This document shows, in pieces, positions 33,490-41,740 of a DNA stretch of 64,000 nt. This stretch comes from Trichocoleus sp. FACHB-40. GTDB lineage: Bacteria > Cyanobacteriota > Cyanobacteriia > Cyanobacteriales > FACHB-T130. Made by a program: the position numbers and the translations under genes. How positions within the stretch are numbered: the first letter of the stretch is position 1; every line of letters starts with the position of its first letter. Below the pieces are notes generated by a model, which had not been told where the DNA came from, did not search any database, and saw only the letters and a program-made list of their open reading frames with translations. The stretch lies in the NCBI RefSeq assembly GCF_014695915.1, contig NZ_JACJPF010000069.1:42303-106302 (forward strand), in the 5' to 3' direction.

Positions 33490-35997
33490 ATGCTGGGAAG
33501 ACTACTAGGGGGGCGCTATAAACTAATCGAAGAATTGGGAGCGGGAGGATTCGGCCAAACTTACATTGCCGAAGACACACAGCGACCCGGAAAGCCTAAG
33601 TGTGTTGTTAAGCATCTCAAACCAGCTCGTCAAGATCCCGCTTTTTTAGCGATCGCTCGGCGTATGTTCAACACCGAGGCAAAAACTCTCGAAAAGCTGG
33701 GACACCATACCCAAATTCCCCATCTGCTGGCATATTTTGAAGAAAATAAACAATTTTACTTAGTTCAGGAATTCATTGAAGGACATCCGCTCTCCGATGA
33801 ATTGTGTCACAAACAACTGAGCGAAGCTGAGGTAATTGACCTCTTGCAGGATCTGCTGGGCATTCTGGAGTTTGTTCACTCTTATCACGTCATCCACCGC
33901 GACATCAAACCGAACAACTTGATCCGCAGGCAGCAAGATGGCAAATTAGTCTTGATAGACTTTGGTGCTGTAAAAGAAATCCATACCCAGCTGGCAACAG
34001 AGTCAGGCCAAACCAACATTACAGTAGGAATTGGCACCCAAGGTTATGTACCCAGCGAACAACTAGCGGGTAAACCAAGATACAGCAGCGACTTGTATGC
34101 CTTGGGGATAACAGCAATTCAAGCGTTGACAGGGGCTAAACCTTCTCAGTTGCCAGAAGATCCCGAAACCTGCGAAATTATTTGGCGGGATAAAGTAAAG
34201 GTTAGCGATCGCTTGGCAGAAATATTAGACAAAATGGTGCGCTACCACGTCCGGGAACGCTACCAGTCTGCCACAGGAGTAAGTCTTGAACTCCAACAAC
34301 TGCAACAAGATTTATCAGCGCCGACCGATGAAAATCCCTTTGCCAAAACCAGAAAAAGGGTAGGTGCTGTTATAGCGATCGCAATTACCAGTATGGTAGC
34401 CAGTGGCTTAGTGCTGGGAGTGCGACAGACGGGAGGAGTAGAATCGCTAGAACTGGCAGCATTCGATCAAATGGTGCGGTTACGTTATTTGACGCGGACG
34501 TGGGAAGACTTAGACCGAAAGCAACCGATGGAAGGGCCAGATTCTCGCCTGCTGGTCGTTGAAATCACCGACGCAGATATTGCGGCTCAAGAAAAATATC
34601 CTTTAACTGACCGAGTTTTAAATCAGTTATTAAAGAAACTGGAAAGTTATAACCCGCGTGCCATTGGCTTAGATATTTACCGAGATTTACCTGTACCGCC
34701 TGGTTATCCAGAGTTAGAGAAGACATTGCAAACAAGCGATCGCATCATCACTGTTTGCAAAATGAGTAATCAGGATAACTCTGGAATTGCACCGCCAAAA
34801 GCAGCATCTGAAGACAGCGTTGGCTTTAACGATTTAGTCATTGACCCTGATAACAAAGTTCGTCGCAGTCTTTTGTTTGCCAACGACGACAACGGTGCTT
34901 GTAAAACAAGTTACTCGTTTGGCGCTCAACTAGCACTACACTACCTAGAAAAAGAAGGTATCCAAGCAGAAGGAACCCCCGAAGGGCATCTTAAGATAAA
35001 TTCAACTATATTCAAACGCTTAAAACCCAATTTTGGCGCATATCAGAACGCTGATTCTGGAGGCTACCAGATTGTTTTGGATTATCGTTCCGCTCACAAT
35101 ATCGCGCCGCAGGTAACGCTTAGTGATGTCCTCACAGGCGAGATTAACCCGAATTTGGTAAAAGATCGCATCGTCATTATCGGTGTGACATCAAGCAAAA
35201 AAGATAACGCTTTTTACACCTCCTACGGTGGCGGTCGGAAGATGTTCGGGGTGCTGGTGCAAGCACAGGTGATCAGTCAAATCCTCGGTGTAGTTCTGGA
35301 TAATCGACCGCTGATTTGGGACTGGTCTGAATGGGTGGAAATGCTGTGGATTTCCGGCTGGGGACTTGGGGGAGCAGTTTTGGTTTGGAAAATCCGTCGT
35401 CCTCTGGTGTTGATTGTGAGTGGAACCGCAACGCTGGGAGTTATATTTTTTACCGGGTTCTATTTATTTACTCAAGGCGGATGGGTGCCAGTCGCGGCTC
35501 CAGCTTTAGCCGTAGTTGCCAATGGCTCGGCTTTCGTGCTGCTGCGGCTGTATCGGTCAACCCGAAAGCACTTCCAAGACACAAAGAAGCGGAAACCTCC
35601 TACATCTGCGGACAACCAGCCAAAGGTAGACCCAATTTACGTAGGAGACACGCTCCCACTTCAGGAAGTTAGCTTCCTGTCAGGCGCACAAACAACCGTG
35701 GGAGGTAGTTTAGAGTCTCATCAGTGTCAGCCGTATTCGGTCAATGGCACTAAGGGGCAGCTATTGACGGTGAAAGCACAAGAAGGCAATGTGAATATTG
35801 AGGTAATTGCGCCAAATGGAGAAACAGTCGGGAAGGTGAGTGAGCGATCGCACTGGCAAGGGATACTACCCACTGATGGCGATTACAAAGTCAAAGTTTA
35901 TGCGGCTGATGCCTCTGTATATGCAGTTAGTGTGGATGTTGTAGATAATACTTCAGCCGGAAGCACCGCAGCTACAATTGTTAGCATTCACACCTGA
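33490..35997 (+). CDS. Ser/Thr protein kinase with CHASE2 sensor domain
   Basis: An 835-residue receptor-like kinase. The kinase domain is at residues ~9-280 (LGAGGFGQTYIAED, CVVKHLKP, HRDIKPNNL, LIDFGAVKE, GTQGYVPSEQ). After one helix near 293-315 comes a CHASE2 domain (~318-600), an extracytoplasmic sensor. Two or three further helices (WISGWGLGGAVLVW, VLIVSGTATLGVIFFTGFYLF, WVPVAAPALAVVANGSAF) follow. Residues ~715-835 are a polar beta-domain (LSGAQTTVGGSLESHQ, LTVKAQEGNVNIEVIAPNG) like pre-peptidase C-terminal domains. It opposes the TPR gene. ATG at 33490. Confidence 0.92.
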   Translation: MLGRLLGGRYKLIEELGAGGFGQTYIAEDTQRPGKPKCVVKHLKPARQDPAFLAIARRMFNTEAKTLEKLGHHTQIPHLLAYFEENKQFYLVQEFIEGHPLSDELCHKQLSEAEVIDLLQDLLGILEFVHSYHVIHRDIKPNNLIRRQQDGKLVLIDFGAVKEIHTQLATESGQTNITVGIGTQGYVPSEQLAGKPRYSSDLYALGITAIQALTGAKPSQLPEDPETCEIIWRDKVKVSDRLAEILDKMVRYHVRERYQSATGVSLELQQLQQDLSAPTDENPFAKTRKRVGAVIAIAITSMVASGLVLGVRQTGGVESLELAAFDQMVRLRYLTRTWEDLDRKQPMEGPDSRLLVVEITDADIAAQEKYPLTDRVLNQLLKKLESYNPRAIGLDIYRDLPVPPGYPELEKTLQTSDRIITVCKMSNQDNSGIAPPKAASEDSVGFNDLVIDPDNKVRRSLLFANDDNGACKTSYSFGAQLALHYLEKEGIQAEGTPEGHLKINSTIFKRLKPNFGAYQNADSGGYQIVLDYRSAHNIAPQVTLSDVLTGEINPNLVKDRIVIIGVTSSKKDNAFYTSYGGGRKMFGVLVQAQVISQILGVVLDNRPLIWDWSEWVEMLWISGWGLGGAVLVWKIRRPLVLIVSGTATLGVIFFTGFYLFTQGGWVPVAAPALAVVANGSAFVLLRLYRSTRKHFQDTKKRKPPTSADNQPKVDPIYVGDTLPLQEVSFLSGAQTTVGGSLESHQCQPYSVNGTKGQLLTVKAQEGNVNIEVIAPNGETVGKVSERSHWQGILPTDGDYKVKVYAADASVYAVSVDVVDNTSAGSTAATIVSIHT

Positions 35998-36035
35998 TCT
36001 ACCATTTCTCGTTAACGAGACTTAGATAATTTTAT

Positions 36036-38120
36036 TTACAAGCGTCGCAACAGTTCTGGCAACAACTTACCAGGAACTTTAGAAAGGGCAAGATTTTGCC
36101 CTTGCAAACCACGTTCGCGATAAAATGCTCGAATTGTCTGCACAACTAATGAAAGAGCAGATTCATAAGAATCAGGTTGCTCGCTAAAGCCTTGCAACGC
36201 TTGTAAATGGTAGTGTAACGCTGCCTCTAAATGCTCTAGCTGAGATGTCGTTTCTAAAGAAAACTTCTTATCTGTCGCCATTTGATAATGAGCCAATCCC
36301 AGATTATTCTGAGTAGCAGATACATCAAATGTCACTGGAACTGGGGGATTATTGTTGTTAAGAAACTCGACAAGCGCGATCGCACTCTCATAAGCTGCAA
36401 TACACATCTGTAAATATTGTTGCTGTCCCTCTGGGTTAACTTCTACCTGAGTTGCCAAATGCCAATAAGCCGTACCCAAATTATTCTGCGTCGCCGCACA
36501 ACCTGCTGGTGCTGACTGCGGCGTGCGATAAGTCAGCGCACTTTGATAAGCCGCAATCGCAAGTTGTAAAAACTCTTCCGGTTGTTCGTACTGGGCAAGA
36601 TTCCAGTATGCAGTGCCGATATTATTTTGCAGCATTGCCCAGTTAAGGGAATCTCGCTCTGGATTGTAGAATGGAAGTGCCTCGGTATAACATGCGATCG
36701 CGCATTTGAGATGCGTAACTGGTTGCTGCTGTTGCGCCAAATGCCAATAAGCCGTACCCAAATTATTCTGCGTCGCCGCATATTTCAGCGGTTCATCTTC
36801 TGCGGAACGATAACGCAAAGCTTCCCCATACGCCAAAATCGAATTCTGTAAGTTTTGGGCAGTATCTTGATGACGCGCTAAATCCCCATAGGCCGCCCCC
36901 AAGTTATTTTGAATCATGGCGTAGCTGTGGGGTGCGTCGTCAGGATTGAACTTGGTTAAGGCAGTATGATATGCGTTAATTCCTTGCTCCAGATAAGCAA
37001 GCATCTCCTGGGAATTCGCAGCATAGCGAGATAGCATCCAATGGAGATTACCCAGATCGTTGAGAATATCAGCAGCTAACGGCGAGGATTCCTCCAACCA
37101 TGCCAATGCTTGATCGTAAGCCTGGATAGCCGTTATTAGATTTTCCTGGGAAGTATTCGATTGTTCAATGCGATCGCGATAATAATTTCCCAGCCTTAAG
37201 TATGCTTGTGCAAGTTCTTCCGGTGGGCGAGATTGCTGTAATTGCTCAATCTCCTGCAAAGATTGCACCGCATCGGCAGGATTAAGGATAAAAGGTGCTT
37301 TCTCTTCCCCCTCGCCGCTTATGACGGGCGTATCTGATTCCTTTTTGAAATCCTCCTTCTGGGATGGCGGATTTTCCTGATGGGCGAGGCTAAATTTATC
37401 TAATTCACTGCCCAGAATGTGCCACAGATTTTCCTGCGGTACCGCCGTCTCCTCTTGGGGGACACTTTGGCGGGGGAATTCCTGTAGAGAAGTTGCCATC
37501 AATGTTCTTAAATCTGAAGCTGGTGCGGGTTCCCCTTCAAACTCAAAAACTCCCGTGTGCCATCGCCAAAACTCAGGTGCTGACGTCTCAATAGCGCGCA
37601 ACCAAGGGCGAGGCATCCACAGCAACAGGCTAGACTCTAAATTAGGCAGACTGCGCTCAATTGTCTTTAGCGAGTTTAGGAAGAATCCCTGCACCTTCGC
37701 TGATTGTTTGGTTAATAACTCAACACCTAAAATTTGAAATCCTGGCGGGTTATTGCTTGGTGGCGGGTGTTGCCCTAACCAGCGATTAATTTGCGCCACA
37801 GGATGCGGTTGGCTCAAATTCAAGTTTAAGCTTACCAGTCGCGGATATTCTCTGGAAGCCGGAGGACGGAAGACGGAATTAATTCCACCTGCTTTACCTC
37901 TGCTGTCTTCCGAAATTGCCAACTCTGCGTGTAACCGCGCCGCTAGACGATTTCTCAGGCTAATATCATCGCATACCGCTATAAAGATTTGGCGGCGCAA
38001 ACCCAGACTCAGCGCCTGTTTCAATCGCTGGTAGATTTGCCGATTCACCAAAGAAATTTTCCGGTGAGCGGTATCCGTCACCGTCATGCTGGCAGGGGAG
38101 TGTCCGTTAACTTGTGCCAC
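36036..38120 (-). CDS. Tetratricopeptide-repeat protein
   Basis: A 694-residue protein starting with GTG at 38120 (an ATG 12 codons in is an alternative). Residues ~35-200 are a nucleotide-binding-like or degenerate domain (LRRQIFIAVCDDISLRNRLAARL, SSLLLWMPRPWLRAIE). From ~330 on at least seven TPR-like units repeat (AATQNNLGTAYWHLAQ, AIACYTEALPFYN). It is typical of large cyanobacterial TPR proteins with an N-terminal regulatory part. Cytosolic; partners unknown. A heptad-like repeat lies just upstream. Confidence 0.8.
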   Translation of the reverse strand: MAQVNGHSPASMTVTDTAHRKISLVNRQIYQRLKQALSLGLRRQIFIAVCDDISLRNRLAARLHAELAISEDSRGKAGGINSVFRPPASREYPRLVSLNLNLSQPHPVAQINRWLGQHPPPSNNPPGFQILGVELLTKQSAKVQGFFLNSLKTIERSLPNLESSLLLWMPRPWLRAIETSAPEFWRWHTGVFEFEGEPAPASDLRTLMATSLQEFPRQSVPQEETAVPQENLWHILGSELDKFSLAHQENPPSQKEDFKKESDTPVISGEGEEKAPFILNPADAVQSLQEIEQLQQSRPPEELAQAYLRLGNYYRDRIEQSNTSQENLITAIQAYDQALAWLEESSPLAADILNDLGNLHWMLSRYAANSQEMLAYLEQGINAYHTALTKFNPDDAPHSYAMIQNNLGAAYGDLARHQDTAQNLQNSILAYGEALRYRSAEDEPLKYAATQNNLGTAYWHLAQQQQPVTHLKCAIACYTEALPFYNPERDSLNWAMLQNNIGTAYWNLAQYEQPEEFLQLAIAAYQSALTYRTPQSAPAGCAATQNNLGTAYWHLATQVEVNPEGQQQYLQMCIAAYESAIALVEFLNNNNPPVPVTFDVSATQNNLGLAHYQMATDKKFSLETTSQLEHLEAALHYHLQALQGFSEQPDSYESALSLVVQTIRAFYRERGLQGQNLALSKVPGKLLPELLRRL

Positions 38121-38941
38121 AGACGCTATTGAGGGGCTAGGGAATAGGAACTGGGGGGCTGGGGACTAGGGGCTAAAAAGGGAAAAGTCAAGAATTCTTT
38201 TTTTGCCTTTTTCCTTTTATATGATTGCCTTCCTATGGTGGATATACAGCTCTTCTAATTACTGTTGTCTAGCTCAGGATTAAACGAAACTATCGTCTAT
38301 CAGCCAAAAGGATGAATTCATATTTCACAATTTTCGCTAAGGGCTACAGAAACTAACAGGAGCCGGGTCTGTTTGGGCTATCGGTAGTCAATCCAACTAA
38401 ACCTGTCAAATTGGTCTTGGGTTTCGCTTCTGCACAAGCTTTACCTACAAGGTTGCTGGATATATTTATAAGTATCTTGGCACCAAACAGCGGCAAGAGG
38501 AAATCGCTAAAAGTGATACTTTAACGATGATTTAGGAAATTTTCAGGAGTTGTTTAAAGTGTTTGGATTAGCCGCATAAGCAACACTAACAGCTAAACTA
38601 ATGTAGGTTTTTTAAATTTAATTTTGCTAAAAATTAAATTATACTATTTATAATAGCGTTAATTAGTTGATTATTTTACAATTAGATTTTGGTAAAGCAG
38701 TTTTGACAGGCTCACAGCGCGAGAGGGGATGAAGGCAGTGGCGAAAAGCCGCGTCTATAATTCGCGATCGCGATCGCACCTGGAAAACAGCCTCTTTTAG
38801 TCAGGAGTTGGATAAGGGGTAGCACTTTAAGGAATCTCCGATTCTAAAAAAGCGCTTTAAAATTGGACATAGAGCGGATACACCGTTAATTATAGAGTTA
38901 AATCCCTGAAAGCAAGTAGATTAGAATTATTTGGCAGCACC
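38121..38941. other. 821-bp intergenic region with repeat and degraded ORF
   Basis: Near 38150-38220 is a GGGGACTAGG and AAAAAGGGAAAA/TTTTTGCCTTTTTCC heptad element. At 38353-38535 is a possible ORF remnant. Near 38763 is a double HIP1. No intact gene is visible. Confidence 0.6.
38353..38535 (+). pseudogene. Possible degraded ORF
   Basis: Translation gives LTGAGSVWAIGSQSN, a TAA at 38398, then GLGFRFCTSFTYKVAGYIYK and LGTKQRQEEIAKSDTLTMI before TAG at 38533. The next frame continues plausibly (GNFQELFKVFGLAA). The composition looks protein-like, but the family is not recognised. Confidence 0.25.
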
Positions 38942-41638
38942 GTGCCTACAACAATACCAGAGCTTGATCTAAAGAACCTGTTTCCGTTTGAACTAGACGA
39001 ATTCCAGTCGGAAGCGATCGCGGCGTTAAATGACGATTGTTCCGTAGTCGTGTGCGCCCCAACAGGTGCGGGAAAAACGCTGATTGGGGAATACGCCATA
39101 CACCGCGCCCTGCATCGCGGCGGGCGAGTATTTTACACCACGCCCTTAAAAGCACTATCCAATCAGAAATTACGAGACTTCCGCGAAGTCTTCGGCGCGG
39201 ACAGGGTAGGTTTATTGACTGGCGATGTCTCCATCAACCGGGATGCCCCAATCCTAGTGATGACGACAGAAATCTTCCGCAATATGCTTTACGGCACCCG
39301 CATCGGCGAAGTCGGCACCTCCCTAGCTGGAGTCGAAGCCGTAGTGCTGGATGAGTGCCACTACATGAACGACCGCCAACGCGGTACGGTTTGGGAAGAA
39401 TCAATTATCTACTGCCCCCACGAAGTCCAGCTAGTAGCCCTTTCCGCCACCGTCGCCAACAGCGACCAACTCACTGACTGGCTGAATCGCGTTCATGGCC
39501 CAACAAAGCTCATATATTCCGAGTTTCGCCCAGTTCCCTTGCAGTTTCACTTCTGCAATCCCAAAGGACTGTTTCCCCTACTGGACGACTCGCGAAAGAG
39601 AATTAATCCCCGCCTCAAACCCAAAAGACAACAAAAAGAAAAAGGCAAAAGGCAAGAAAGCCCCAGCTTAGTTTACGTCCTGGGTCATCTGTGGCAAAGG
39701 GATATGCTCCCGGCGATATACTTCATTTTTAGCCGTCGGGGTTGCGACAAAGCAGTAGAAGAGTTGGCTGATATAACCCTAGTCAACGAACAAGAAGCGA
39801 AAATTTTAAAACAGAAAGTAGAGGAATTTTTAGCGCGAAATCCCGAAGCAGCGCGCAGTGGCGGGGTGGAACCGTTGCTCCGGGGTATTTCCTCCCACCA
39901 CGCCGGAATTTTACCAGCCTGGAAAGGTTTGGTAGAGGAACTGTTTCAAGAAGGCTTGGTAAAAGTGGTATTTGCCACAGAAACCCTGGCAGCTGGGATT
40001 AATATGCCTGCCAGAACCACAGTGATTTCCAGCCTTTCCAAGCGCACAGACCGGGGACACAGACTGCTAACAGCTTCCGAATTTTTGCAAATGTCGGGAC
40101 GGGCAGGACGACGAGGGATGGACACTACAGGTCATGTAGTGACGTTACAGACACCATTTGAAGGTTCCAAGGAAGCGGCTTATTTAGCAACCTCTGGCGC
40201 TGATCCTTTAGTGAGCCAGTTTACTCCCAGCTACGGCATGGTTTTAAACTTGCTGCAAACCCATAGCATAGAAGAAGCTAGAGAGTTAGTCGAACGAAGC
40301 TTTGGGCAGTATTTGGCGACATTGGATCTTAAACCCCAAGAACAAGCGATCGCAGATTTGTCAGCAGAACTGGCGCAAATTGAAAGCATACTTCAGACAG
40401 TAGACGGCAAACTGATCCAAAACTATGAAAAACTGGTTGCCCGACTCAAAGAAGAACGCCGCTTACTGAAAACCTTAGAACATCAAGCCGAAGAGATGCG
40501 ATCGCGCGAAATTGCGATCGCCCTCACTACAGCCTCACCCGGAACCCTCCTCAACCTAAAAGGCAAACACGTCCCCGTCTCATCTCCCATCCCAGCAATA
40601 TTAGTCGCCCGTATACCCGGTTCCGGCCAATTGCCCTACCTGGGTTGCTTAGGCGCAGATAACCGTTGGTACGTAGTCACCACCGCCGACGTAGTAGGTT
40701 GCCAAGAATGGTCTCGCTTATCCGAAGTCGAATCCCTACAGCCACCCCCGGAGATATTCAAAGCCAAGCCTGGACAATCCAAAAGCAGCACAGAAGCCAC
40801 CGCTGAAATTGCCCGTCAGATTGGATGGACATCCAGCCGCGTTCATGGTTCATCCCAACTAGGCAACGAACCATCAACCATCAACGATGAATATCCAGAA
40901 GTCATAGCCCAACAGCAGCGACTCGCCGCAGTAGAAGCACAACTGAAAAATCACCCTGCCCTACAGTGGGGCAACCCTGCCCTCCTGATCAAACGAGCTT
41001 CGCGGCGGCAGATGTTGCAAGACCAAATCGCCCAACTGCAAGCCCTGCTTCAAGAACACTTAGCACGCCACTGGGAAGAATTTCTCGACCTGATGGAAGT
41101 TTTGCGGCATATGGGCGGACTTGATAACGTAACACCGACACCTTTGGGAGAAGCCGCCGCCGCCATTCGCAGCGATAACGAGTTGTGGGTTGCTTTGGCG
41201 CTGATGTCGGGAGAAATGGACGAATTAGACCCCCAACACCTAGCCGCCGCCTGTGCCGCCTTTGTCACCGAAGCACTGCGCCCCGACAGCTGGACAAGAT
41301 ACGACACACCGTCAGAGGTGGAACAATCTTTAGGCAGGTTGCGGACTTTGCGCCGTCAGTTGTTCCAGCTACAGCGTCGCTATCGAGTTGCACTGCCAGT
41401 TTGGATGGAGTATGACTTAACTGGTTTGGTGGAAAGTTGGGCATTAGGCGAGCAATGGCCGCAGCTATGCGCTAACACCAGCTTAGATGAAGGGGATATA
41501 GTCCGGGTGCTGCGTCGAACTGTGGATTTATTATCTCAGATTCCCCATATCCCCCATGTGTCAGATTCCTTGCAGCGCAATGCTTATCGGGCGATTCATT
41601 TAATTGATCGCTTTCCGGTTAATGAGAGTGTTGCTTAG
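38942..41638 (+). CDS. Ski2-like DEAD/DEAH-box RNA helicase
   Basis: An 898-residue helicase. Helicase core: APTGAGKTLIGEYA (motif I, ~39-52), DECHYMND (motif II, ~138), ALSATVANS (motif III) and MSGRAGRRGMDTTGH (motif VI, ~386). The C-terminal DSHCT-type region runs from ~715 (ALMSGEMDELDP, RRTVDLLSQIPHIP). Ski2/Mtr4-like helicases act in RNA turnover. Two in-frame stretches, residues ~226-241 (KEKGKRQESP) and ~633-651 (GSSQLGNEPSTIND), are encoded by heptad-repeat DNA and are likely insertions. GTG start at 38942; no better ATG precedes FPFELDEFQ. Confidence 0.92.
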   Translation: MPTTIPELDLKNLFPFELDEFQSEAIAALNDDCSVVVCAPTGAGKTLIGEYAIHRALHRGGRVFYTTPLKALSNQKLRDFREVFGADRVGLLTGDVSINRDAPILVMTTEIFRNMLYGTRIGEVGTSLAGVEAVVLDECHYMNDRQRGTVWEESIIYCPHEVQLVALSATVANSDQLTDWLNRVHGPTKLIYSEFRPVPLQFHFCNPKGLFPLLDDSRKRINPRLKPKRQQKEKGKRQESPSLVYVLGHLWQRDMLPAIYFIFSRRGCDKAVEELADITLVNEQEAKILKQKVEEFLARNPEAARSGGVEPLLRGISSHHAGILPAWKGLVEELFQEGLVKVVFATETLAAGINMPARTTVISSLSKRTDRGHRLLTASEFLQMSGRAGRRGMDTTGHVVTLQTPFEGSKEAAYLATSGADPLVSQFTPSYGMVLNLLQTHSIEEARELVERSFGQYLATLDLKPQEQAIADLSAELAQIESILQTVDGKLIQNYEKLVARLKEERRLLKTLEHQAEEMRSREIAIALTTASPGTLLNLKGKHVPVSSPIPAILVARIPGSGQLPYLGCLGADNRWYVVTTADVVGCQEWSRLSEVESLQPPPEIFKAKPGQSKSSTEATAEIARQIGWTSSRVHGSSQLGNEPSTINDEYPEVIAQQQRLAAVEAQLKNHPALQWGNPALLIKRASRRQMLQDQIAQLQALLQEHLARHWEEFLDLMEVLRHMGGLDNVTPTPLGEAAAAIRSDNELWVALALMSGEMDELDPQHLAAACAAFVTEALRPDSWTRYDTPSEVEQSLGRLRTLRRQLFQLQRRYRVALPVWMEYDLTGLVESWALGEQWPQLCANTSLDEGDIVRVLRRTVDLLSQIPHIPHVSDSLQRNAYRAIHLIDRFPVNESVA

Positions 41639-41740
41639 AATTAGCAATGACTAATGGCTAATGGTGCAACTATTAGCCATTAACTAATGACACGGGCTTA
41701 TGTCGCCTGGGCTACAGACTAAGATTTGCAGGAGCAGCTT

